This document shows, piece by piece, positions 41,698 through 55,124 of a stretch of DNA of 64,000 bases (its first letter is position 1; the number at the start of each line of letters is the position of its first letter). Origin of the DNA: Dipodascopsis uninucleata var. uninucleata (taxonomy: Eukaryota; Ascomycota; Lipomycetes; Lipomycetales; Lipomycetaceae). The notes beneath the pieces were generated by a model. The model did no database searches and was not told the DNA's origin. It saw only the letters and a list, made by a program, of their open reading frames with translations. Location of the stretch: positions 248,001 to 312,000 of the forward strand of contig JAJLTO010000006.1 in the NCBI GenBank assembly GCA_030568195.1, given 5' to 3'. The position numbers and the translations under genes are program-made.

Positions 41698-44680
41698 TTG
41701 AATATTCTGTCCGCAAGAAGATGAATAAGAATCAAGAAGGGAGACGTGCACTAATTGATAATGACCACTATATATCGTATGCAGATGTAAAATACATACA
41801 ATAGTTGACAGTCGTCTTGTAAAAGCTAAGCACTCACGTTTCAATAAAATCAGCAACTGCTTCAAGATATGTGGTCCTTATCTATGTTTTATCTGAAGAT
41901 ATTCAACTCTAACGAGTACCAATTTCTATCATGAATGGCGACCGCGCAATAGAAAGTAATAAGTCAAGAAAGAATCTACTGTACTATATAAGACAATATA
42001 ACAAATCGGATTGTTAAGTAAACGGAAGAATAAGATCGCTTGCTGGATTCTATTTCTGTATATGCTGGGTGCGATTTTCGACAGCGATAGTGTCCATACT
42101 ACGAGGGTAAGCCAATCTTATGCACCTAATGTAGCATGTAAGAGCTATATGTAGTGATACGCCTATGATAACTTCTAATCGATAGTAATACTAGGGACTT
42201 AATGACTGACTAAGGACACTACCAGCGGACGAGCCGATGACTGTGGCTTTTTTTCTAATCTACTCTAGGTTATCTTAGTTTGCTATCACTTGCACGATCT
42301 TCTCCAGTTACTACCTACCTTAACCTCGTTCAAAGCAGTTCGTATCTGTTTATTTCGCCTGAGACGCTGGAGCTGCTATACATATACATATGTACAGAAT
42401 ATGACTCGAATATCATATTTTAATTGTATCATAGATGCAATCGATTGCTAATATCGACTGGCCATTAGCATAGCAATATCAAAATTAAATCAGATGTACT
42501 AAGGATCACACAATCTTCGAGGGTATTTTTAATTTTAGAATTTATTTATCATTGTTAGAGTTTTCTGCTTACGCTGTCTATCGGCAGCCTCAATTGAGTC
42601 TAGCACATATATGACTAGTATGCTTCATAATTTTGGTAATAATTTCCATATTTCGCTCTATTTCTGTCACCTAATTCTCTGCCTATGTCAATATATACTC
42701 CGCAAATCGGTTACCGATTTTGCATGCACTCTAAAGTCCTAGTTCTTTGATGTGCATTAGCCCTGTCTGACTGATAAGCCCTTACTCGCTGTGTTCGTAC
42801 GACTCTTGTGCTACATGGACACCCTGACATTTATTACGTTACAAGTTATATAATCATGGCATAACTGCCATGTTCGGATTGTACTTCGGCTGACCTAAAC
42901 TAGTATTGTAGAGCTAGTGTCCGCAGAGAGCGTCATTAACTATGATCGACTAAGATATTGCGTCAGATTTACAAACTCAACTACCAATGGAAGCAGCTAA
43001 GCGCTCTTCGTCTTATTCCGCGTAACGGGTTAGAGTGGTATGAGCATACCGGAAGAGCATGAGAAGCAAATAAAGAAAATAGTGGTTACTACTACTAATT
43101 TAAGCTGATAGCGCCTCTGCACAAAACACTTACTCTGAATGAACCCTTCGTGTGCGCAGCGTTACGGTAAAGAGCTATATACAACTATAACAAACAAGTT
43201 GAAGATATTGAATTTCACTATATCACGTAGCCGTTTCTTCCATCATACGCGAAAAAAAGTTCTTCCGCTAAGGTTCTGCTTCGGGAAGACCGTTCCATTC
43301 TGGGCTGTAGTTCGTGCGAGTGTTTCTGGTTTAGGGTAATGAATTATGCTAAAAGAAAGGTACTCTCTTACTCGCCAGGGGTAGTTCTTATCCTGCTACC
43401 GGCCAGTCGCCTCCGCACAGATAGCTAAAGTGGTCACGGCTAACAGACAGATAGGTTTGATATTCTATGCGATTACTTCTTTTGCTAATGACTAGTTTCT
43501 GTTTGAGTAGTTCGCAAGTTCGGATGATACCATAAACTTCGTACCACGCCATAGGTAGATCCGGCAGTCCAAGGTCTTGCGAACTACAATCAATGGTGGT
43601 GCAAATCTCGGAGTAAGATAAAGTCTGCAGATATGGGCTTGAAATTAGCAATATTATCGCATCAAGTGAATAAATTTCTTGCCAAGGATAGATAGCAAAT
43701 AGATAGAGTATTGCGCCTGTCAACCTGGGGAAGAAAAAAATTTACTGGCACACCTACGACCCTATTGTGATTACTGTCTGTCCTTCTTCTAGTACCTCTA
43801 TACCACTAGTCTGTCTTCCTAGTTGGCAATATGAAGTTATAAATATGCATAAATGGCTTTCACATAGAATTACAAAACTGGAGCAAAGCTGCAATTGAAC
43901 GATAGATTGTGCAAGGCTTGGAAGGAGCGTGCTTTTCTTTTATGTCTGCGAGATGCCAGATTTAGCTAGGACCAGTGGCCTGTTATTAAACTGGATAGGC
44001 CATCTATTGTATTATCTTTAATATAATTATTATGCGAATATTACATATTGAAAGTTGAATATCTCACTTGTAGACTTGTAAAAGTTGTAGCAGAGAGAGA
44101 AAGAAAATATCACAGTTGACGATGACGTGTTTCTGGTCGTCGTTCTACCACATCGTTATAATTCTTTGAGACCGCTATCAGACGGTGCAAGTATATTATT
44201 AATCACTTACGTACACTAAAAGCCTCCGTATTATATAATAAGAAATCTATTCGTTGGCATGACGAAGGACCAAGGAAAATGAAAAGTGTGAGAGTGGAAA
44301 GTAAAGATTTAAGCTAGTAAACAATATACAAGGTCATGTTTTATGAGATTCTATGTAGACAAAACAAGGATTGAAACACAGATACCAAAAAAATAAGCTG
44401 AGACGCAGCTATGGCTTTACAAACTATCAATTTTCGGAAGTACCTAATATATGATCTGGCTTCCATGCCAGCTACTCAGAACGTATTCGATTAAATAAGT
44501 CTCCCTACTGATTTAAAAATACATTAGTATTATTGTCTATTACAAAGATATTAACTAGAAGATTTCAAAAAATAAAAATAAATAAACAATTAAACAATTA
44601 ACGTAAATGAAACTACCACGCATTGTCGCGATATCCTGCTTTTTTGTTAAAATTCACTAGTATACTGGTATATATCTGTT
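41698..44680. other. 3-kb gene-free region
   Basis: No coding exon that I can support; frames at 43139-43339 and 43388-43723 have no domain, splice partner or coding-like composition. Lies between the promoter of the serine-rich gene and the 3' end of the fluoride exporter. A near-palindrome CATGGCATAACTGCCATG sits near 42856-42873. No tRNA boxes, 5S-like sequence, LTR or terminal-repeat structure found. Possible content: long UTRs, non-coding RNA, or a replication/regulatory region. Confidence 0.5.
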
Positions 44681-46142
44681 CTAACAGACAGGATTATGCA
44701 AAGTAGCGGCTCCCCAATGCAAGATCCCTAGAGTAAGTATCATTGATATAAATCCTATAATTACGCTAGTAGATCCATAAATCCATGCATTTCCTCGTTG
44801 TAGAGTTAAAAGTTCCAGCGCAAATGTTGATACAGTCGTTAGACAACCACACAAACCATCCATTAGACCCTGAAATACTTGGCATGCAACTTCATTTTTA
44901 GTTTTTTGTTGCCCTATAGTAAAGATTCCAATAAGAATCGTACCTAGGACATTTGCTATGAATGTTCCTACAGGAAACGATGGTTTGAGCTGATTCAGTT
45001 TACGCGAAAGCATCCACCGTGTCAGTGTACCAAGAGGACCGAAAACAATTGCAAATAGCACGATTCCTCGCCATTTACGAATGAAAATGGCCATCAAAAT
45101 AGCGCCAACCCAACAACCTAAGCCCAATATCAATGCAACTATTCTGAAAATACTGACTATAGTAAGTATACTGTTGGATTTTCGATATTTCTGTCTAAGT
45201 ACGAAGATCCTAGCAAGAAGCTTTAAACATGTACCGTTATCTCCTTCGTCACAGACTTTTCTTAGTTTCCGCTGAAGACTCATCATTGCAATTCCAATAT
45301 GAGCTCCAAACCTGATTCCCATCAATGAAAAAGAAAGAGTAATTATGATCTCATTCATAAATTCCATAAAATCATATCCACGAGGTCTAGAGTAATGAGG
45401 TAAAGCATTCGTAGTGGATAGGAAGATCGATTTCATCCATGAGGAAAATGTTGTAAAAGAGCCACAAAATCCTGTTGTAATACCTACATAAATCTGTAAA
45501 GATGTGCTATATTGTAGTGAGTATATCTTCACGAGATAAATATGAAAGCATCTCAAACGTAATTGCATACTTATCTGCTAGATTGAACAATGGCTTCGTT
45601 TCCGAAAGAGTTCCCATGACCACACAGCCTACAAATTGAACCCACACCAGAGCTTCTATTGATTTTCCATTGAAATTTTCAAGTGCTTCTAGTCCGAGAC
45701 GTGCCAGCACGCCAAATATAGAAAAGAATATAAGCCATAATATCGCTTCGACAGTATCGCTGACTTTAGTAGCTGCGATATGCAACCTCTTCAGCTGTAC
45801 AATATTGCTCTCAAGACTCTCATTTCTCCCCTCCCATTCTATAGGAGAAGGTGCCTCTACTTCATTGATACCTTCCGCAAGATTGCTTGACATGTAACTT
45901 TCAGTTCTTGTAATTCCGTGAAGACTCTCATTCCTCCCCTCCCATTCTATAGGAGAAGGTGCCTCTACTTCATTGATACCTTCCGCAAGATTGCTTGACA
46001 CGTAACTTTCAGTTCTTGTAATTTCATCGGACTGACCATCAGGACGCGTCGTCATGTTGTCAGTTCTGTATTTCCTCCCGTCGTGTGACGTTCTAGGTGT
46101 ACTTTTCTCAGTCTTCTCTTGATTTTCCATGATTTTTGACAT
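44681..46142 (-). CDS. FEX1: fluoride export channel (Fex, fused CrcB domains)
   Basis: Plasma-membrane fluoride channel in which two CrcB/Fluc domains are fused head to tail. Minus-strand exons: 46142-45571 and 45506-44681 (64-nt intron), joined within LAD-NTSLQIYVG; 465 residues. The first 125 residues are polar and include a perfect 36-residue tandem repeat ending in EWEGRNESL, not part of the Fex core as I know it. Domain 1 begins at ILWLIFFSIFGVLARLGLE, with GITTGFCGSFTTFSSW, the conserved G-F-C-G-[S/A]-x-T-T-F-S-[S/T] signature. Domain 2 begins near LGLGCWVGAILMAIF, includes FGPLGTLTRWMLSRKLNQ, PVGTFIANVLGTILIGIF and GLMDGLCGCLTTVSTFALEL. Eight or nine hydrophobic segments. Both domains keep the G-x-C-G-x-x-T-T-x-S motif. 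Confident assignment. Confidence 0.93.
45815..46023 (-). repeat. 108-bp tandem duplication in the Fex N terminus
   Basis: The 108-base unit starting GACTCTCATT at 45815 is repeated at 45923. The alignable part (about 101 bases) differs at just two positions, so the duplication is recent. It codes for the 36-residue unit beginning GITRTESY and ending IEWEGRNESL in the cytosolic N terminus and keeps the frame. Confidence 0.92.
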
Positions 46143-46890
46143 TCAAGGTCATCTGTCACGACTACCATCAAAGACTATTTTTATTGGTATTGAAGTGCTC
46201 TTGTCTCTAGATGTTCATTGCCATTGCTTAGGAAAGAGAAAGTGCCAATTCCATAGCTCATTTAAAATGACATAAAGAATGTAATTTCCATCACCAAAAT
46301 ATCAGCCTGAACTAGAACAGGAATTACACCTACTCATCAAAGCATACCAACATTAAATATTTTATGGAACAAAACTGAGATATAATTCTTACATGACTTA
46401 TAAATGAAAAATATAACTGCTAATGACATGATCTTTACCAACAAGCGTTACGTGGGCTACTCTACAACCATATAATATGTTAACCATATGAGAACCCATC
46501 AACACCAGAAAATGGCAACATTTAGGACTTTCAGAAACTCGAGGTTTCAATAAAGAGAATACTAGGAAAAGATGAAACTTAAAATAGGTTCATAATAGTC
46601 AAACTTGTTTAGATGACAACAAAAGAAGTTGGAGTAAAATACATAAAAAGAAGACACAAACTTTTATATACATTATAAGCATTATTTCGACTAGTCAAAT
46701 TGGAAGTTCAACAAAAGAGCATCGTCAGCTGTTTAAAAATTAACCAAAAGTTATTTAATAATACAGGTGAAGATGAACGAGGCACTCATATTTTGATCAT
46801 AAGTAGTAGTACCGATGCTAGTCTGAAAAACATTATTATCGCTATAATTGGATGCCTTCTCTGGTTTCAATTTCTTTTTAGTTCCATTAT
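46143..46890. other. intergenic between FEX and eIF4B
   Basis: About 750 AT-rich bases holding the promoter of the fluoride exporter and the 3' UTR of eIF4B, both on the minus strand. A plus-strand frame starting at 46700 runs into the reverse of eIF4B and is a shadow. Nothing else seen. Confidence 0.5.
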
Positions 46891-49112
46891 TTACTTGGAG
46901 CCATTGGTCACACGCTTGGTCTTTGGCACAACAGACCAATCTTCGTCATCTTGGCCATTCTCGACAGTAGCATCCTTCGTAGCTGGTGTTTCCTCAGTAG
47001 TCTTCACTACCTTCTTCTCCTCGGCACCTGTGTCTTCTTCATCATCGTCAGGAACGAAATCGTCAGTTGCCTCAGCCTTTCTCAAAAGATCAAACTGTTT
47101 AGAAGAGCTGAATTCCTCTTTCTTCTCTTCAGCACTCTCTTTAGTCGCTCGCGAACGATTGTCAGTTGGTTGTCTCTTAGTACGAGGTCTGTTTCCTGGG
47201 CCATTGTTATTTCGCCCCGCAAAACCAGAACCAAAACTAGTCTTATCCTTGTCACCCTTAGCATCTAACTCCTTCTTATGGTCGTCTGCCTTCTGAGCCA
47301 TCTTGGCTTCAAGCTCCAACAGCTTCTTAGCAGTATCAACAGGAGCAGCGGCTCCAAATGGACTAGACTTCTTGATAGAAGGTGCGGGTGCAGATGTTGT
47401 TGTAGACGTAGGTGTACTCTCGAGTGGAACAGTTCTGGGCTTGAGCTGTAGTCTCTTGCGCTCAGCAGGACGAGACGCTTCCTTCTTTTCACCATCTACA
47501 GAAGCACCCTCAGAGCCCTCTCTAGATCGAGTATTAGAACCAGAAGTCTTCCTCATCTCCTCGAATGCAGCGCCGGATCTCCAGTTATCGAAGGAACGGT
47601 CGGATTGAGAGTCATCGTCGCGTTGCTGGCGTAGAGGTCTACTTCCCGATGAGGATCTACCTGGACTCACACCACTGCTTCGTCGACGTTCGAATTCAGT
47701 TTGGGGAAGAGGTCCCTTTCGTTCCCATCTATCAAAATCTCGCGTTCTACCATCTGAAGGTATTCTACGATCTGATCTTCCTGGTCTCTCAGGTCTCTCA
47801 GATTCTAGAGGAGGAAGAGGTTTTCCGGACCGCCATTCTCCTTGTGTACGATCTTCCTTTGCTATATATACATCAAACAATCAGCGAGTGAGGAAAGAAA
47901 TAGTAATTATTGATCGAATACGTACGTGGATCAGCAACATTAATTCTGACGTTTCTACCAAGAAAATCCTCGCCGTTTCGCTCTAATGCTTGGATTAAAG
48001 AGTCCTTATCTTTGAATTCGACATAGGCAAAAAATTTATGAAGATCAAGTCTGTCCCTAACTAAACGAACGTTGGCAATATCAAGCTGAGAAAAGTAATC
48101 CGAGAGCGAATCTTCGTTGACCTCATATGCCAGGTTACCGACATAGGCGGTGAATGGAGGAGCATCTGGAACTGGATTGACTGGACGTTCTGGGCGCTCT
48201 GGGCGCTCAGAACGCTCAGGGCGATCTCTGGATTGATATCTGTCGAATCGACTTCCTCTGTCGCTATCGTCGAAGTCTTTCATGATAATCCAAATTAGTA
48301 TAGACAATTTAAATTCATCTCAATTACGACATATCCTTACCACGCGAGGCTGAAGGAGCACCACGCTCAAAACGGTCTCCACCTCTGGGAGGACCATCAA
48401 ATCTGTCGCCTCTGTCGAATCTATCTCCACCCATTGGACGGTCGAAAGGTTTAGAGGAGCCTGCACGTGCTGGAGAGAGGTTAGAACAATCTAAACCACC
48501 TTTATACACCCACTTCAAGATCTCGTCTTTCCATATGAAGACAAATTTTGTAAAAAAAAAGAAACATACGTGGAGGTTGCATTGAATTGGAATTAGCTAT
48601 ATATTAGGAAGCTCGTTAGTTATATCGTTTTAATACATTTGTCTCCTCTGTTATATTCAGGCTTCAAAATGCTACCCAAGCTTCCATCTTGAATCTCAGG
48701 AAACATAATACACTTCCTAATCTCTATGACGTTTAATTTGAGGCATAGAAAACTTTGACTAAAAAGGGTAGCTAAGAAACTTGAAAAAGAGGATATTAAA
48801 ACTACTTACCAACTGGCATGTCTTCCATCTCATCAGCCCAAGAGCCGTAGCCTATTAATACACACGAACCACATTAGCAGTATCCTCGTATAAATTCGCC
48901 AACTCTATAGCTGAACTAATGACTTGTATCCCAATGGCGTAACAATAGATAAACCTAAGGACGAAGAAAAGCGGCAAAAAATTATGACGTACTCTCGTCC
49001 TGCAGGAAGGCATTAAGACTCATTTTTGTTCCTTTCTTGGGCCCTATAACCAAGTATGTTAATCATCTTGCCATATATAAACATAAAATAGGATTCGTTT
49101 TAACATACCCAT
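46891..49112 (-). CDS. translation initiation factor eIF4B, seven exons
   Basis: eIF4B (Tif3 in S. cerevisiae, Sce3 in S. pombe), an RNA-binding stimulator of eIF4A and 40S recruitment. Minus-strand exons: 49112-49109 (only ATGG), 49043-48993, 48851-48810, 48596-48570 (27 nt), 48469-48341, 48276-47926 and 47861-46891; 524 residues, every junction in phase. The N terminus reads MGPKKGTKMSLNAFLQDES-YGSWADEMEDMPVG, the eIF4B signature. Then GDRFDRGDRFDGPPRGGDRF, an acidic-basic stretch with PERSERPERPERP repeats, the RRM with RNP2 AYVGNLAY and RNP1-like KFFAYVEF, and a tail with repeats around EWRSGKPLPPLES, DFDRWERKGPLPQ and FDNWRSG (the r/W-x-x-G-P-L-P type found in fungal eIF4B), charged helices and the end VVPKTKRVTNGSK. 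Many R/D/G-rich runs. Strong GTAAGT-like donors and CTAAC branch sites support the split structure. Confidence 0.93.
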
Positions 49113-49697
49113 GATGAAATAAGACTAAGAATCGTAACTTTCTCGACTAAATTGTCTAGAGGAGATGAGAATGACAAATGTTAGTTAACTTTATACTTCA
49201 TAACGTTGCACCTCCAATCCTGCAATATTCTAATCCCTTTAAATATTCACGAAAGAGCTCATTTCAAGTTCACTTACTCTGGTTGAAATTCTAACACTAT
49301 CTATATGTTAGGATTTGCTGTGATTTCTGGTAGTAATGCGAGATTTCTCTCTTGAAAAATTTACTGAAGAAAAAGTTATTAATCGTGTCTAGGGGTTTGC
49401 GCATTTCAACGCTGTATGGTTGAGAAGGCACAAATGTCAAATATTTTATATCTATTGAAAGAAAAAGAAACCATGGCACACACGAGATGAAGAATGTATT
49501 ATTATCGTCCACTACGTAAATAAAAGCAGTTGTTCAATATTTAAAATGAATCATGGTATCCATTATACGGCACTGAGCACAAAAAAGTATTCAGAAGAGA
49601 AAGAAGCAATTGCTAATCAAAGAAAGCATAAGGATAAGGATTATATACAACTACTACGACGTCATCAAGTAATGAAGTATGGAATAATAGGTTCAAC
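49113..49697. other. intergenic, nothing supported
   Basis: 585 bases upstream of eIF4B and downstream of the ABC gene. A 70-codon plus-strand frame (49546-49758) runs into the reverse of the ABC coding end and has no support of its own. No RNA gene seen. Confidence 0.5.
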
Positions 49698-51347
49698 CTA
49701 TTTTTCAGCAATTACCCCTTTGGTAGCAGGTAATTCTCCTCCATGGAGTCTAATATAATGCGTGCAATCGGGAATTTCGTCTTCTATGTGGCCAATAGCA
49801 ATCACGGTACCACTCCAGTCTCTTACAAACTTCTTGCATAATGCAATGCTCTTGTCGTTCATACCTGAAAAGGCTTCATCCAAAATCAAAATTTCTGGAC
49901 ATTTTATAACAGCTCTAATGAACAGAACAAGCTTCTGATCATTGAGAGAAAGATCAGAAAACAAAGTATCACCCTTGATTTCGAAGTACTTCAATAAGAT
50001 CTCAATGCGATCGTTACGTTGATCTTTAGTCAAGTTTCCCGCCGTATGAGTGAAGCTCGAGGGAGGTAAGAAGCTGCCCACAGAAAATCCAGTAGAAACT
50101 GCCTGATGTGCGGTGAGAGACTTTGGAAATATTGCATGTATTTCAGGAGATGCGTGTCCAATTGTCTTATTAATCGAAAAGTAGTTATGTTTTCCTGCCC
50201 GTCGAGGCTCTCCAAAAATTGAGATTTTAGAGTTCCAGGACTGTGGATGGTCAGCAGTCAATAGAGATAACAGGGTACTTTTGCCAGTTCCTATAATACG
50301 ATTGATAAATAAGTATATGAATGTACTGTTAATACAAGTTATGACAACGTAACGTACCATTGTTTCCACGGAGATGCCACCTCTCTCCACGTCTCACAGT
50401 CCAATTCAACTCCTTCAAAACTACCTTTCCTCTGTATGCAATCGTTATATTGTCAATATTTATAATCTCATCTGAATCCAGTTTTGATAATGTCATTCCA
50501 TTAGCTTTGAAGTCGAACGAGTAACCAGCGACAAACTTTGAGCGCTTCTCTACAATGTCCTTAACAATTCCAGACACATCTGATTTGATTCCACTAGCGA
50601 CAATTCCACTGTCGTCAACAATCGCCAAGTGAGATATCCATTCTGGAATAGGCTCATGTACTCTGAGACCCAAAATCACATGAGGATTTGGAGCGAGTTC
50701 TCCGAGCATGTCAGATAGACTGCTTGTTGCAGCTGGATCAAGTCCCACTATATCAACATCCGTTAGCTGATGTGACAATATCTAGCGACACAGCTTACCA
50801 AGCTTCACATATACATACAAAATGGCTCATCTGCTAAAAGGATATTTGGAGCTTTCAATAGTCCTCGAGCAATCCTAGCTCGTCTCATTTGGCCATTACT
50901 AAGAGTAACAATCCACTGATTTTGAAGTGCCTCAAGACCGAGGCGCTTAATGGTATCGAGATATACTTTTTGTCTTTCGTCTTCATTTATATCCCTTATG
51001 GAATTCAACAAGAACTCTGCCATTGTTACATCTTCGGGCTCCCTATAAGACTCATACCGGGCTGACAAGTAGGCTGGGCTCACGAAATTATCAAAAGCAA
51101 CCATGGTGCATGCCGATGCCGGCCACGCTGACTTACTAAGAAAAGGATATTGTCGCGAGTTTGCGGGAATAGCAGTAAATTTTCCTGCTAGTGCAGACAG
51201 TAGAAATGACTTATGGGAACCAATGATAGCCCACTTTTGACTTGATAGAATTTCTATCGACACAGGATTTCTGAAGATTGCTTTACCGAAATGCTGGGGC
51301 TTGAAGATAGCATCTTTCAATACCACAAGAGAATTTGACGAAGCCAT
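49698..51347 (-). CDS. twin-ATPase ABC protein of the YDR061W type
   Basis: Soluble ABC protein with two nucleotide-binding domains and no membrane segments, like the unstudied S. cerevisiae YDR061W and bacterial ModF. Minus-strand exons: 51347-50819, 50747-50358 and 50290-49698; 503 residues. NBD1 has a degenerate Walker A (WAIIGSHKSFLLSALAGK lacks the G-x-x-G spacing), but keeps a signature-like TLSNGQMRRARIARGLL and Walker B ILLADEPFLGLD (split by intron 1). NBD2 starts IINIDNITIAYRGKVVLKEL, with Walker A RGNNGTGKSTLL (rebuilt across intron 2), FGEPRRAGKH, signature region FSDLSLNDQKLVLFIRAV (the usual LSGGQ reads LSLNDQ) and Walker B EILILDEAFSGMND. The H-loop is GHIEDEI. The mixed intact and degenerate sites suggest one functional ATP site. 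Cellular role unknown, perhaps mitochondrial in other species, but I see no clear presequence. Confidence 0.85.
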
Positions 51348-51642
51348 TGTTGCGCTCTTATGAGAACTTTTCAATTTCACTTTTTATCAATCTATATATT
51401 ATTATCACAGCGATCTATAGGATAATTTTTGTACTGCCCAGTTATTTGTTGCCGCTACAATTCTAGCTATAAATTCTCGCGCTGCATCCATGCGTCTAGT
51501 GGAATGAATTACATCGAGCGAGGAGTAAATGTCCTACACTCCATGGGTTAGGCTATCTTGCGCTTCTTACTGTGACCGATTTCGCTCTACACTCCACTTT
51601 CTTCCTGAACTTCAGAATTACTTGTGATGACTATATGCAAAA

Positions 51643-52029
51643 ATGACACCTGCATTCTCTCAAAAGCGGCCGGTGAGTAGATTTGGGCTATTCATATAAT
51701 ACAGTTATTGACTTAAATACGCGTCTTAGACTCTGCCTACAGCAAGAAGGCTCGGCAATAATGATCAAAGACAATGTTCGATAACATCTGCAGACCAACA
51801 GCAGCAGAAATCTATTGGCAGTGGCAACCACCCGTTTGATCCATCGAAATCACATCCGGTGTTTTTTGGAAATACCCTTAAACATTTCGGAACTGCCTCA
51901 TCTCAAAGAGTGACGGATTCTCGAATATCGCATCCAGCAACATGGGGGTATCAGAAAGAATCATTTGGTTCTAACTGTGGAGGTGAAGGAGGCTATTGTT
52001 CAAAGTGCCGCTCACCAAGTAAATTGTGA
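51643..52029 (+). CDS. small uncharacterised protein, two exons
   Basis: Not recognised. Exon 1 (51643-51672, MTPAFSQKRP) has an excellent GTGAGT donor and joins in phase, after a 57-nt intron ending in CTTAG, to exon 2 (51730-52029), open for 99 codons: TLPTARRLGNNDQRQCSITS, then QQQQ, NHPFDPSKSHPVFFGNTLKH, RISHPATWGYQKESFG and GGEGGYCSKCRSPSKL. The codon pattern is coding-like and free of low-complexity AT runs, unlike the flanks. A C-x-x-C pair near the C terminus (YCSKC) may bind metal or may be the start of a longer finger. The last codons overlap a possible donor (AGTAAATT), so the protein could continue past the apparent stop, for example from an acceptor at about 52200 into a frame reading SEIFATFHYYSFGLKYSIFG. 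The gene points away from the ABC gene and towards CEF1. Confidence 0.5.
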
Positions 52030-52681
52030 TGTATTATGCTTAAGATCATATTCCATATGTTCATGTTAGTATAGTAGTTATGATCTTACCTATATGTATT
52101 GATATGTAGTGAAGGATATTTGGAATATGAGGTTGGAGTTATAGGAAAATTCGCTATTTTTATAACAAACGGCGTAGCAATCTCTAATGTATCAATTTAG
52201 CTTCTGAGATATTTGCTACATTTCATTATTATTCTTTTGGTCTTAAATATAGCATATTCGGTTATCTGGGTCACTTTTACATTCCAACTCAATACTCATT
52301 ACAATTCGTATTGCGAAATTGTTGCCACCGTCGTGGCAGATCTAAGACTCGAGAAATTGACAGATAGACCACAGCACTTAGTAAGCGTCCTGTAGAACAT
52401 TATATCACAAATTTTTCCTGTAATCTCATTCTCAGTACGTTTACTATTTGTGAGACTCCGGTTTTGTAGTTTTTCGTCTCAGGCGGGTCGGTGTATTTAA
52501 GTGCGGCGTATCTGCACATTGATGGCACATATATATAAACTTCTATGCAATAATTACAATTTACGCCATTTTTGAAAACATTCAAAATTGCTCTGATTTT
52601 TTTGACGCTATTTATCATAGAGAAACGTACGGTTATAGCTGGAGTGAGAATCGAACTATCTTAAGAGATCATCGAGACAAA
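52030..52681. other. intergenic; possible further exon of the small gene
   Basis: 650 AT-rich bases before CEF1. A frame from about 52201 to 52370 could be a third exon of the small gene just upstream, but its composition is ambiguous. GTGAGAATCGAACT near 52645 mimics a reverse tRNA B box but no tRNA folds around it. Confidence 0.4.
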
Positions 52682-54831
<2,150 letters not shown>

Positions 54832-55124
54832 AGAACTAAAGATTAGTCTACTGTAACATTAGATTCATTTTCTCAATTCATGTTTTATACCTTTCGCGAG
54901 AGGTTCCTTTACATTTTAGTATTCCATTATAACAATTTTGGTTGTATATTAATCTGCTGTTTGAGATAACCAAACCCAAGTAAGTGAATTGTAAAACTTA
55001 AATATTTTCTTTCTGCCCATCGATTTCAGAGAAAGTGTTTTGCCATATTTTATGCACATCTACTTTTATTTGAATATCAGGTATCTACCATCTTTGGAAT
55101 TTATCTGATAGATATATTCGCGAC
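54832..55124. other. short intergenic spacer
   Basis: About 290 AT-rich bases: 3' UTR of CEF1 and promoter of the next small gene on the same strand. Nothing recognised. Confidence 0.45.

Noticed and set aside
43139-43723. Two frames in the 3-kb gene-free region
   Set aside because: No recognised domain, no neighbouring exons in phase, composition like the surrounding AT-rich DNA.
49546-49758. 70-codon plus-strand frame
   Set aside because: Its end overlaps the reverse of the ABC coding sequence, no domain is visible, and no splice or start context supports it.
52636-52660. Sequence like a reverse-strand tRNA B box and 3' end (GTGAGAATCGAACT)
   Set aside because: No A box, no acceptor or anticodon stems around it, and the region runs straight into the CEF1 start.
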